DNA from: Datura wrightii
Taxonomy: Eukaryota; Streptophyta; Magnoliopsida; Solanales; Solanaceae
NCBI GenBank assembly: GCA_035772735.1
Contig: JASDFA010000010.1
Span: forward strand, 135,721,001 to 135,785,000
Direction of reading: 5' to 3'
DNA: 64,000 nucleotides
Shown here: piece by piece, positions 1 through 11,174 of the stretch
How the letters are laid out: each line of letters opens with the position of its first letter
Position numbering within the stretch: the stretch's first letter is position 1
Translations under genes and position numbers: made by a program
The notes under the pieces: generated by a model
The model's database searches: none
Told to the model about the DNA's origin: nothing
The model's input: only the letters and a program-made list of their open reading frames with translations

Positions 1-395
1 AGTAGACAGGATCAGCAGTAGATGTAGCACTAGAATTTTATTATTATTCAATTGTTGGTGAGGCCTTCTACTTTTGGAGAGTCCCAATTTTTTGTCATTT
101 TATTTTATTGAGATTGAAGTAGCCATGGGAGCTATGTCCCAGCACCCATTCATTTACTATAGAGGCTTCATAGATAGAGTCAGATGTTGAGTCAATAATG
201 TTACTTTCTAACATTTAAATAAATTTTCTTTTATTATATGGATCTTACTATGTTTCAGATTCCATATTGTTCATTTTTTATTTCTTATTGTTTATCGAGA
301 TCTAAACTGATAGTAAGCTAGGCCAAGGGTTTGCTTGGATCATGAAGATGGTCTAAGTGTCGGTCAACATTAGGATGTAGACTTGGGGCGTGACA
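1..395 (+). mobile_element. 3' end of a Tekay/Del-type LTR (copy E'), cut by window edge
   Basis: This stretch aligns with the last ~405 bases of the right LTR of element E (53774-54180), apart from scattered substitutions and a 12-base deletion near 215. It ends in GGGGCGTGACA at 395, the same terminus as E. It is followed by AGTCC, the target duplication that flanks E. Because the sequence beyond the LTR also matches the flank of E, this is a copy of the same integration event and not an independent insertion. The 5' part lies outside the window. Confidence 0.8.
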
Positions 396-1165
396 AGTCC
401 TCAGTTATGGACTTGCTTGAAGTGACATCAATCTGTTGCCCACTAGGTCGAGCAATGGGCTACTCCTTTGACTACTGGGAAGAAGAGCTTTGGGATGGAG
501 TTTCTAGTGATGCCACCTTTGTTGAGAGAGCACGTGACAAAATCGAAGCTAATCTGGTGGCTGCCCTAGTGGTCGGGAGCTGATACTCCTCAATATCCTC
601 ATCCTGGAATTGAGACCTCTTTACGGATGTAGCGTTGCCATCCTTTGGTGCTGAGCATTTTGGTGTTATTTCTCATAGTTAAGCAACAAACGTTAAACAT
701 GAGGGGGTTGAACAATGTCGAACAAAATAGCTCAAAATATTGGAATGGATGTGTAGAGACAGTCTGCATCTTAAAGATGCAGACCACACTTTTAACCATC
801 CTTCGGAATCATATGTCAAGTCACACTGGTTCAAAGAACGACTTAACATGTTGTCCATATTTTGTAGATGTAGACCATATGTTGGACCGACAAATGAACC
901 TAATGAGCTTATCTTTCTTTTCAAATAACGGATCAAAGTACGAACCGTTTCTTCAAAAGATGGTCTATTTCTTCAGAAAATTGGGGATTTTGTCAACACA
1001 TAGTATAATTTTTTAACATTAAAGTCCAATATATATTGTACGGGACAAGATACAGTCGGTTTTCACATAGACGAACCATTTTATCAAACAATCAAGTTAT
1101 ACTAAGTCCAAACTCCACGCAAATCATGCTAATCAACTAGTCCTCCCCAATTCAAGTTCAAAGAC
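396..1165. repeat. Duplicated 3' flank of element E (left copy)
   Basis: The 770 bases after the LTR end match 54181-54946 almost continuously, with about one difference per 20 bases by eye. Similarity stops at 1165, where C-family LTR sequence begins; the right copy continues into unrelated DNA. The stretch holds the short open frame annotated separately and a near-perfect palindrome at 761-783 (arms GTCTGCATCTT / AAGATGCAGAC) that is decayed in the right copy. Confidence 0.75.
401..583 (+). pseudogene. Unrecognised short open frame in the duplicated flank (left copy)
   Basis: About 60 codons from just after the LTR end to a TGA at 581-583. The peptide includes MDLLEVTS, CCPLGRAMGYSFDYWEEE and DATFVERARDK. 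The same frame is open at 54186-54368, with both synonymous and replacement differences, so I see no clear purifying selection. I do not recognise the family. In the right copy the frame continues upstream across the E insertion site, so this may be the end of an old exon. The apparent initiator lies in the LTR and should not be taken as a real start. Confidence 0.35.
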
Positions 1166-3152
1166 TTAACATAAGAAAATGTAAACATGTCATAAATATG
1201 GAGAAAGGACAATACAAAATCCATACATGATGGATGAATACAACTGGTAGTCTGAAAAGACTCTAATCATGAAAGACGGGTTGATGGGACAACTTCCCAA
1301 CTAACCCAACAATTTTGAAACTCAAAGAAAAGCATAGAGTCTAAGCATATAGCCCTCGAAACATGAGGACTCACCAAGTACGCTGATAGCAATCTCTGAA
1401 ACACTACTAAGAAGGGTGAGCCTGAGAGTCGGATCCTGTATCATGAAATGATACAACATAGAAAGTATGCGGTCATTACTTTGAATGTACTGAGTATGCA
1501 AGGTAAGTAAAGCGGACATTTAAAATATAGAAAATTTCATAAATGATCATAAGAGTAAGACATCATTCTCGTATCGTAAATCATCACAGCATATTATAAG
1601 GCTCAAGGTTTTCCAAAACATTCGTAATACAATCATAATCATAATCGTAAGAGAAAGACTTATTTATCATGTCTTGAGACCATATACATGATCATGAACA
1701 TTCATAAATCATGAGGAACAATGAGAGATTTCTTAACTGACATGCCCCATATGAGCACACATGAAGCCCGACTTGTAACCCTAGTCGGGAGGGTGTCCGT
1801 ACATTGCCAAGGGTAGGGCATGAAAGTGTGATATCAAAATTAAGAGGGCCATATGGGCTGGGGACAGTCCCATAGGAGGTCCAATATACCTATGGTGGCA
1901 CATGTTTTATGAGATCCAGGGCAGCACCAAGGCCCCAAACCTACTCGGTGTTCGATACTACTCCAAAAACATATATATAGTGCTCATAGTATAACATGCA
2001 TGAATTTGTGGGCTAGTTAAATCATGACAATCATAAACATACTTGTAGATATATGAACTAGCCTTGACATAAGGCTTGTGAATCGTCCAAAACATAATTC
2101 ATGATTCATAACGCTCATACATACTCGTAAATCATACATATAGCTTGAAATTCATAAAATCATAATGGGTAATATAATAATTTCATGATTTGAATCATAA
2201 TTCATTCAGGGTTGTTAAATCTCATCAATGGTAAAGTAGATTACAAATTGATTCATCATGGGGCATGTATAAATAGGATTAATTACATAGAAATCAAAAT
2301 CGTCAATATAGTAATCAATTTAAATCACAAAAGTTGATCACAAATCCATAGATTATGATAAGATTTTAAATCACAAAACCCATAAACAAATCATTAGATT
2401 CTATATAAATCAATTACAAAACCCCATGAGTTCTTTTAATGAAACTTTTGTAAAAATCATAGAGGAGGGGCATGGGTGTGGAAGAAATCACCCATTGAGA
2501 ACCCTACATACCTGAGAATAGTTGGTTCTTAACTTCCCTAGATTTACCAAGAGGAAATTGAATAAGAACACCTTGAAATCACCTAGATCACCCTTCTATA
2601 TCCTTCCCAAACCATTGCATGCATGAATGTGGACTTAGGCTAGTCTCTTCCCTCTTAAACCACCCTTTCTGATGTTAAAATGATGAAGTCTAGGACCCTA
2701 GGACTTAGGAATTACGGAAAAGCACTTACTTAAATCACAAAATTTTGTTGACTGCTAGTCCCCACGAGGGACTGGACAACTCATCTCTAAGGACCATGAC
2801 TTGTTGCTTGAGTCATGAGGTACACTACCAAAATTCAACCCTAGGACCCCACGGAGAACACCACGAATCATGGTGAGTGACCATCCGTGGTCTACACTGC
2901 CCAACTATCCTTGTCTAGCATCCAGTCTAGGCCACGGGTGACTTCACGACTCGTGTGGCCTAACCACGACTCGGGGTCATGCTCCTAGTGACCCCAAACC
3001 AATCCACCTCCCTGCTTGACCAAGAGTCAGTTCACAACTCATGGTCACTCCTCACGAACCACTTCAAGGTTCGTCTTGTGACCTGGTGCGAAATTTTAGT
3101 TTTTCACCATTTTAACTCCGGGGTTTGATCCTTGGGTTCCTGGGGTATAAGA
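1166..3152 (-). mobile_element. Family C LTR, copy C1, truncated on the left
   Basis: Collinear with solo LTR C2 (37918-39903) and more distantly with C3. It ends in GGGGTATAAGA like C2; read on the minus strand this is the TGTTATACCCC-type start of a chromovirus LTR (C3 keeps the canonical ...TATAACA). The first ~110 bases of the LTR are missing at the 1165/1166 junction. No coding capacity. It contains several copies of the CACGA.TC / GACTCGTG words near 2760-3080. The next bases (TAGGC, then B-type LTR) match the right side of C2, so C1 and C2 descend from one insertion. Confidence 0.7.
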
Positions 3153-3645
3153 TAGGCATACCCCGTGTGCCTACATCTGATTAGAGGATCCTAGAAGTGA
3201 TCATATACTCTAAATGTCTAGACTTGATAGGGAGATATCTAGAGTGGCCTAAACAATACTCTGAATGTCATGCCTGGACAGTGATAGCTCATAAGTGAAC
3301 CGTAAGGTCGTAGACGACCAACTATTTAGTTTCTTTGCCTAAAACAACTGTAGGGATACTATTTAATCGAACATTCTCCTGAGTAGTCAGCCCCTAACCT
3401 TCCCCAAGCGGTTTACTATAATTCTTATCCTGAAGGTAATACTATACTACTGTGGTTCTAGTCCTTTAGATTTTAACTTGGTTTGTTCAGATTTCATAGA
3501 TCTTCCCTAGCGATTCCTAACCTTGTAGGTAAATTTATCTGGATATACCCACCCATGGAAACCTATAACCAAGTATCTTATAAGGGCAGGTTGTCACTTT
3601 TTTCCCTAGGTATCCCTTGTGTTGCTGACTCTAAGGTATGACCAT
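3153..3645 (-). repeat. Fragment of a B-type LTR following C1
   Basis: Collinear with 39904-40400 and 29790-30270, both inside the LTRs of element B. Shared landmarks are CCCGTGTGCCTA, the AGGTCGTAGACGACCAACTA block and the TTATAAGGGCAGG block. Similarity ends near 3645, where unrelated sequence starts. With C1 it forms the same C-into-B junction as in the right LTR of B. Confidence 0.65.
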
Positions 3646-4430
3646 CCAATCCCAATTTCTTCGTTAAAGGTTGTTTATATTTACTTATTTTAATTGCTTA
3701 TTCGCTAGACTAATCACATTGTGAATAAATCTGTTGGCTTTTGGTTGAACTCGAGAGACGTAACTGAAAGGGCTATAAGTAAATATAAAATAAAAATTCA
3801 AAGATCCTTTGGCCTATTTATTGACGGTTACAAGCTGTTAATGAGGATAGGGATATACCTTTGAACCCTGTTTAGTTGATATACAAATAGGCATAATCGT
3901 CGTTTCATGTTTCTCCTGCGACCATAGGGATATCGACAGTAGGGTTCATGAGATAGTTGTTGGGTGCTCGGGAGAGTGGCAAGAAATTATATAGTAACTT
4001 GCAACTAACAACCTTAGGAAGAATTAATGTAGCATAATCGGGTCTTCATAACTCAACATGAAGCGAAAGTGTCATTTCCCTAGATTTTTATCATCATTTG
4101 AAGTACAAGATAAGTATGTAATAACTTTAGTTTATTAGTTTATTTTTTTTTCATGTTTAGTAGTTTAATTCTCCAAACCATTCCCTATTTATATCTATTT
4201 CTGTTAGAGTAGCAAAATAAAGAGCTAACCTTAAGCGAATAATCTGACAAGTCATTGATGGATCGATGATCGGGACTTCACTATCCTTTATTACTTGACG
4301 ATCACGTGCACTTGTGTATGATTGGGAGACATCATAAGGAAAGGAAATGAAAATGACTATGCTAAGATAAGTTGCACACAGAAAAAGATTGCAAATCCAA
4401 CAAAATGAAATAACAATTTTCAACAATTGG
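3646..4430. other. AT-rich retrotransposon-like noncoding DNA, unassigned
   Basis: No convincing coding frame on either strand. The style resembles LTR or untranslated regions of plant Gypsy elements, but I find no second copy in the window and no clear TG...CA ends, so I do not assign it. Confidence 0.3.
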
Positions 4431-6250
4431 CAGCACCTGCGCCAAACCTGCGTTTGGTAGGTTCAGATCCGCAGTTCGAAAATGTGTCACTAGTGTGAGG
4501 CAGATTCACAGGAAATTTGACCAAGCACCTGCGTTTCGCAGGAGATAATCTGCAGTTCAAGAGTGTAATGCAAGAGGTAGGTAGTGCACCTGAAGACTAG
4601 CCCAACACCTCTGTTATTACGTGCGTTTCACACGTCACACATGCGACTCACAGGTGCTCTCTAATGCCTATTCTTCTGCATTTCACCATATTGGTGTAAG
4701 TATAAACAAAATTAAAATCTAATGGGTACTCAAACATCCCTGAAAGAGCTACCAATAACACTAACCACCATTAAACTATTATGACCACTTCATGACTTCC
4801 CATAAAAAGGACGTTACCCCGTCTATCATCGGGAAATATCAAGTTATCAAATCGACCCACATTTATCAAATCAATTTCTCAGTTCACTCTACTCACCCTC
4901 ATTAACACATTTCATCTATACTCAAGCACAAAAGAAGAGATGTCGATTTTCTCCTAAGAAAGACGTTAACCTATCTATTATTAGAAAAATTCATGCATTT
5001 CGAACACATGGGTTACTCATATTTCACCACCAAGTAATATTTCAAAGCACAAGAGCACCTTCAACACATATAGCGTTATGAAATAAAAATTTCTACCCAC
5101 ACTGTTTTGAAAATTTGAATTCCCACAATACCCACAAAAATCAATTCTGGTAAGAGCACGAAGAACACTTAATGTGAGATAGAGGAAACATAGGTCAAGA
5201 AAATTCCTACCATGCTTGTTGTGCTATAACTATTGTTAACTCAAACAGTAAAGATGAAAAATAAGAACATACCAAGTGGACACTAACGAATGACTCAATC
5301 CAAAGAAAGGCACAATTGTATTCTTATGTTTAATCCAGGAGCATACAATTGCCAACTGTAAACAATCACATGAATTGTTCAACCCACCAAATAATTTGAG
5401 AAGAGGAATGGAATTTGAAACTTGAAAATTTGTCTTTCACAATGGCCAACCAACCTTTGTTTTTATTCTTTTGGTAGGTGACAGAGGTGGGTAGTGATGG
5501 TACAAAATGATGAAGAAGGGTGGAATTTATAGAAGGGGAGAAGGTGAAGAGATTGGTGGAGTTTAAGGTGGTTTAAAGGTGTTTTTGGGAAGTTGAAGTG
5601 GTGTTTAATGGGTTATGGGAATGGGAAAATGGTGCAGAAAATGGGGTTTTTGGTAAGTGAGGAGAAGTTTAAAAGACATGGGTCAACCATCGGTCGGGTT
5701 TGGTCAATGGGTTAGTCAACATTTTTAAAATTATTTCATACCTGTGCCTGCGATAGACCTGTAGCCACAGGAGTGAACCTGCGAAATGCAGCTCAAGGGC
5801 AGGTGGCCTCTGTTCTTCCCAAATTACTATTATGAATTTGCGGTAGAGCTATGTTCCAAGGGTATGTACCTGTGTTTCATAGGTCTCACGTAGGTTGCCT
5901 CTATTTTCATAATTTTTTCCAAGTATTCTGCCTTAACCCTACTGGAGACCTACATTTCGTGGATCCTCACCTGTGTTTTGTAGGTGACACTAGTATACTA
6001 TAATATCTCTATAACTCTTAGAAAATACAAATGAGTTTGATAAAAAAATTAGCAATAATCTTATTGTATATAAGATTGAGAAAATAGTGCAGACCCACTC
6101 AAATTTTCTAGGTCTACTGGTTTTAAGCTACGCCTAGCCTGCGTTCCACGGGTATGCACTTGCGTTTCGCAGGTATTACAACGCTTCCATTCCCTATTTT
6201 CTTCCACTTAATTCTCAATCCAATTCATCCTACAAAATGAAAAGAACCAG
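4431..6250 (-). other. Noncoding DNA left of element F, rich in CCTGCG...CGCAGG hairpin words
   Basis: Lies downstream of the integrase of element F (minus strand), where the 3' noncoding region and 3' LTR are expected. No coding frame is supported. The hallmark is repeated short hairpins such as CCTGCGTTTCGCAGG at 4528-4542, with relatives near 4446, 5865, 5945 and 6166. The same word recurs in the presumed F 5' LTR near 42600, which supports assignment to F. I cannot place the LTR boundary. Confidence 0.4.
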
Positions 6251-6369
6251 AATGTGAAATTCTACTAAAATTAGAAACACTTGGGTTGCCTCCCAAGAAA
6301 CACTTGATTTTATGTCAAGGCACAACAGATATCCCTCGTGCTAAGGCTCACCAAGGTAGGTGACTCCAA

Positions 6370-7453
6370 TCAAATTGATTTACTCAGGCACAACCAAATA
6401 TTTCTTAACACATTGCCCATTGACCTAAAACTTGAGTCCATCTTCCCCTTCAAGCTCCATAGATTCATTTGCAAAGAATTGAAACAGTTTAAGGGACTGG
6501 ACCACTTTGATTTAAAATATCCTAGAAACAATAGCAACCCAGAGTTGAACAAAAGTATCCTATCACATGAAGCAAATTCCCTCTTCAAAGTTTTTTGATC
6601 ATGGAAGTATTTCATTCAGGTTTTATATATTGAGGCATTATCATAAGCCCTCATTTGAAACTCATCTATTTCATCAAGGTTTCCAACTCCTGTGGATGGA
6701 CCTTCCCTAATCAAAATTTAAACTTTTCAAGTCTCACATTGCATTGTGTTCCAGCTCTACCAATAGATGACAAGCTATTCCAAGTACCAGCTAGTAAGGA
6801 GACATGCCAATGGGTATTTTATAAGTCACTCTGTATGCCCAAGGGGTATCATCTAGCTTTCTAGTTCAATCTGTTCTATTGGCATTCACTGTTTTTGTCA
6901 AAATAGCTTTGACTCCCTGTATACCTCTTCTTGGCCACTTTTTTGAGTATGATAGGATGTGGCTACTTTGTGCTTCACTCCATACTTTGCAAATAATGCA
7001 CCAAACAACCTGTTATGAAAGTGCGACCAACCATCACTAATTATGGCATGCAGAGTGCCAAACCTTGAGAAAATGTGTTTCTTTAAGAAATGGGTCATGC
7101 TCCTCCCCTCATTGTTTGGTAAATCTAATGCTTTAACCCACTTGGACACATAATCAACAGCTAAAAAAATATAAAGGTCCCACAAAGTCTATTCCCAAAA
7201 CATAAAATAACTCTACCTCCAAGGTCGGTGTTAAAGGAAGCTCGTGATGCCTTGAGATACCACCAGAATGCTAACATTGATCACATTGCTTGACAAGATC
7301 ATAAGAATCGTGATGAAGAGTGGGCCAAGAGAATCCACATTGTAATGCTTTTTCCGTTGTCCTAACACTTTCATAATGGCCTCCGACCAGTAAAGAATGA
7401 CATGATTTATCGATAGGTATGATTTCTACTTCTAGGACACAATGAAGAATCAC
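6370..7453 (-). pseudogene. Integrase of element F, decayed
   Basis: Three parts are visible. 7271-7453 encodes the end of the zinc-binding domain, with GGHYESVRTTEKALQCGF and a terminal CDQC. 6898-7185 encodes the catalytic core, with AVDYVSKWVKAL (first Asp), SRFGTLHAIISDGWSHF (second Asp, usual GG changed to GW) and KHKVATSYHTQKSGQ leading to the region of the third acidic residue. 6370-6615 encodes the C-terminal GPY/F-like region (DRILLFNSG, GYFKSKWSSPL). Stops and frameshifts separate them. Motif wording is that of plant Athila/Tat integrases, distinct from the chromovirus integrase in A. Non-functional. Confidence 0.85.
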
Positions 7454-7674
7454 ACCATCAGCATATATGCAGAAAAAATATGGCTCATCCCAATAAAACT
7501 TGCAGATTCCTACATGGACCTCTTCTTCTATTGGAAATTTACACCTTCACGCATTATGTTGCTAGCCAAAAAGTTTGTAAAGTCAGCAAACCAAGGTACT
7601 AAATCATAAGAAGCAACTACAATGCGTTTATCGGGAAATGCATCATCTATATCATTGTGCCCAACCAGCCTACC

Positions 7675-8338
7675 ATCTTTCTCTAATCGAGAGAGGTGAT
7701 TGGCAACCTAGTTTGCACACCCTCTTCTATCCTTCACCTTAACGTCAAACTCTTGTAACAGAAGCGCCCAGATAATGAGTCTGGGCTTGGCATCCTTCTT
7801 TATTAGGAAGTACCGAAGTGCTGCATGATCGGTGTGCACCATAACTTTACTCCCCAACAAATATGATTAAAATTTTTGAAAGGCAAATACTACCACAAAT
7901 AGCTCTTCTTTTGTCACAGTGTAGTTAGCTTGGGAATCATTCAGGGCCTTGCTAGCATAGTATATAAGATGAAAGCCCAAAAGGCAACACCACTTACATC
8001 ATATATTAGTTCAAATGGCTTAGACCAATCCAGTACGATGATGATAGGGGATGATATAAGTTTATCCATCGAGTCCAAGAATGCCTTCAAGTAGGCATCA
8101 TCAAAATAGTACTTGGCATGTTTCTATAATAGCCAAAACAACATGTGAGCCACTTTAGAAAAATCCTTGATGAATTGTTAATAAAAGCCTGCATGACCCA
8201 AGAAATTTCTTATGCCTTTCACAGTCTTCGGAGGTGTGGGTGAGAAACGAATTCAATCTTTGCTTGGTTCACTTCTATTCCCTTTTGAGAAATTTTATAC
8301 CCTAACACAATGCCTTCCTTCACCATGAAATGACATTT
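7675..8338 (-). pseudogene. RT C-terminus and RNase H of element F, decayed
   Basis: Minus-strand translation gives the RNase H motif VHTDHAALRYFLIKKDAKPR near 7770-7850, then an Asp-rich LLLQEFDVKVKDRRG stretch and a NHLSRLE end near 7690. Upstream is the RT thumb/connection (CHFMV, GYKISQKGIEVNQAKIEF) running to the insertion point at 8338. A TAG lies in the RNase H tail and a frameshift in the connection. The reading frame resumes here from 26588 on the far side of A. Confidence 0.75.
8334..8338. repeat. Target-site duplication of element A, left (CATTT)
   Basis: CATTT abuts the left outer LTR of A and is repeated at 26583-26587 directly after the right outer LTR. The 5-base length is standard for Gypsy integrases. 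It shows that the outer boundaries of the whole LTR-internal-LTR-internal-LTR array come from one integration. Confidence 0.85.
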
Positions 8339-10922
8339 TGTCACGCCCCGCCTTGGGGGGTATGACTGGAACTTGGTGCCCTACTAGGAGCTGAACTGCT
8401 GGACTGCTAAGCCTGGGCACATCTGGTGCCTGCCTGGCACTAACTCATATTTCTGGAAACAAAGGGCTATATAACGGCTGTAAACACAGCCCCCGGCCCA
8501 TTGGCCTATAGCCTCCTGTACCTGTACTAACAGCTGACCAGAAACATGTCGATATAGGGAAACCTATATGGGCCGACAAGGCCACCATGCTGTCTAGTTA
8601 TCTATAACTTAACCATGAAGTACTGGATAGCTACGTGACCGGCAAGGTCACCACTACTGTCAAACTATGGCCCCACACGGCCAACATAAGGGAAACACAA
8701 GTTCTAACAGCTATACAACTGCACGGCCTCACACGACCGGCTCATCTGACCACAGGGTAATATATACAGACTGGAAGCCTCTAGGAATAGCAATAAAAAT
8801 GATCGAGACAGGGCCCCGACCTACCCGTACTATATAACCAAAAGGAAATGAAATACACCTCTAGAGTTCAGTCTCCGGATTACAGGAGCTGAATACTCTA
8901 TCGCTGACAGGAATCACGCGGTATCGCCTGCTCATCTATGAGTACCTGCAGGCAAGTAATGCAGCGCCCCACCGGGTGTCAGTACCGCTGGTACTAAGTA
9001 TGTAAAGCAATAACTGAAAGAGATATCTGAAAACAATAATATAATTGGTGAAACTGAAGTAGGTAGAAATAGATTAACTGCCTGATAATGTAAGTCATAC
9101 CTTTTCTTAATTATACTGGAAGGAGTAGAAGTCATACCTGAGGATTTATCATTCTACTGTCGAACTACTCGTATCTACTGTAACATGGTATACCATATCA
9201 TAACATATATAGCACACACAAACCTTACCCGCCCCCATAAGACGGGAGGTACAACCAGCACAGAATCTATACCCCTACCCCGGTCATCCCATCTCCTATA
9301 ACCCTGTAAGCATCCTGTCGGTCCCCTGTGTATACACTTGGGCTCGCTGAGCCCCTGACTATAACTGCATCTGAGTTCGGAGGACTCCTGAATCAACACC
9401 CGGGCGTATCCGCTCGACAGGGGTGTGTAAAAGCTGACCAAGGCATAATATGGGGAAAACTGGCATCCCATCTTCGTCCCCTGTGGGACGGCATGCCACT
9501 CCGTAGAGCGATGTATCCTCGTCCTCTGGCGGATGAGTCGATACAGCTATCAACCCTGGGGCGGTCATGGATGCCAGGTAATCCAACCCCAAACAATACA
9601 ATGGTCTCAACTAATAATACTATCTGCATGTCCCACATACTGAAGCTAATAGTGGTAAAGTATTGTATACACTATATGCTGGACTAGTGATAGTAATATA
9701 TACGTACTTAACACATGCTGAGGCTGGTAATAGTATATATATGTAGAAATATAGTCTTCTGCCAGACTGTACTGAGGCTAATGCTGAACAAGATATAATG
9801 TTTCTGCTGAAAACTATGTTGTATACTGAGTTTCTATAGTAACATGATTTACTATTCCTAATATGCTTTCTATCCTCCTTTTAACTTATCATTCTATTTC
9901 TGAGATGTCTTACAGATATTACATTACTTTACTGGGTTACAACTGAATACAATTATATCCTAACATTCTGTGTCACATCACATACTGAGCATACTGTGCA
10001 GTTCTTAACACTTAATTAGAATCTATATCGTGCTAGCAAGTCTCGTGCTGATCATAACATAATGTTTCTAGTATCGTACAATCATTCATAATAAACATCA
10101 TACATGGCTTCTGAACATCCTACTGGCCTTTAAGTTACTGTATTGTACCAATATTACTTAACTTGCCGAGGAAACTAGCTTTACATACCTTATCCTTGAA
10201 TTATTCGTCTGTCGGACGAGACTCGGCCGGTACTTCAACTATTTTCGCCCAACTGCATTCATAAATATGTCAATTAATACTAAATACAGCTTTATTCTAA
10301 AAGGCAACGTCACTTTCAATATAGAGTATAGCCTAAACTTAGGCTTATCGAAACACGACCAAAAACTCGCTATTTTTCAGAGGTCCAGAAGGGAGAAATA
10401 TTCACTTCACAACTAGGAACACATAGACACTAATTTAGAGCAATTCCACTTACCTTAGCTCGGTGGCTCGACGATTCGTCGGCCGTATTTCACGAAACTG
10501 AATTCGTAGGAATGCTCTCTGCTGCTAAATACCTCAGTATCTAGAGTTAATTTGAGTTTGGACAACGTTTAGCAGCGTAATCGGACGAAAATTATATTAC
10601 TACTTTGTTCCTTTTCCTTCTCCTGCGTTTGCTCTCTGTTTTCTGGAAATTTATAAATGTTTTGATCATTTAAAATCGAAGTGGGGCTTTATATACTTGG
10701 GCCTGGACAAGGCCAACGTGTCACGGAGCCAACGCGGAGGCTCCACCTCCGTGACACGCTGCCATCGCGGAGGGGCTCTGCCTCGGCTCCTTCTGCGATG
10801 GTTCGACAGGTTTCTCGTCCGATCTTTTCCCGGGCCTTTCCCTAGCACGTATGGCCTTCAAATATGCTTAACCAACATGCGAATAGGTCATTTAGGTGCC
10901 GGGAATTCTACTGTGTATAACA
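8339..10922 (-). mobile_element. Element A, left outer LTR (3' LTR in element orientation)
   Basis: Starts TGTCACGCC and ends TATAACA. It differs from the right outer LTR at roughly three sites per hundred by visual comparison. Minus-strand TATATAAAG at 10687-10695 is the candidate promoter TATA box. Short open frames inside, such as at 9328-9687, are not retrotransposon proteins. Confidence 0.9.
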
Positions 10923-10937
10923 TTCTCCCCCCCTTAA
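10923..10937 (-). other. Polypurine tract, unit 1 of element A
   Basis: On the minus strand the bases directly before the 3' LTR are CTTAAGGGGGGGAGAA, a purine run suited to priming plus-strand DNA synthesis. The identical tract follows the middle LTR. Confidence 0.75.
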
Positions 10938-11174
10938 GAACATTCATCCTCGAATGTACACTGTCATCTAGAAGACTACTTAACTTACTTTCTAGAAAAA
11001 AATTTCGGCAGAGTTTCCCCTGTAATATGGACTATAACAAAAACCTGAAATGCAGAATAGTCCAACACAGGTACTGTAGATCCACTGAATAACTGAGTAT
11101 CAATCTTTCCTCTTCACACCCATACAATTATAAGGTACTGCATAAGTAATAATACGGACATACCTGTCGCCTGA

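Larger units (their letters stand above)
6251..8338 (-). mobile_element. Element F, left half (Athila-like Gypsy): integrase, RNase H, end of RT
   Basis: Downstream half of an Athila-like retrotransposon interrupted at 8338 by element A. Minus-strand order, right to left, is RT end, RNase H, integrase zinc finger, integrase core, integrase C-terminus, noncoding tail. The tail has the block GGTTGCCTCCCAAGAAAC near 6284, which also occurs twice beside element G. The other half is at 26583-28450. Every domain carries stops or frameshifts. Confidence 0.75.

Noticed and set aside
4157..4426. 89-codon minus frame MLKIVISFCWICNLF...
   Set aside because: Hydrophobic start but no homologous wording, no paralogue in the window, and AT-rich noncoding context.
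9328..9687. 119-codon plus frame and overlapping minus frames in the A LTR
   Set aside because: Shortened or shifted in the other LTR copies and without recognisable domain; GC-rich LTR by-product.
10697..11092. 131-codon plus-strand frame at the LTR edge of A, repeated at 18526
   Set aside because: It spans the LTR end and polypurine tract and has no protein motif; its repetition only reflects LTR duplication.
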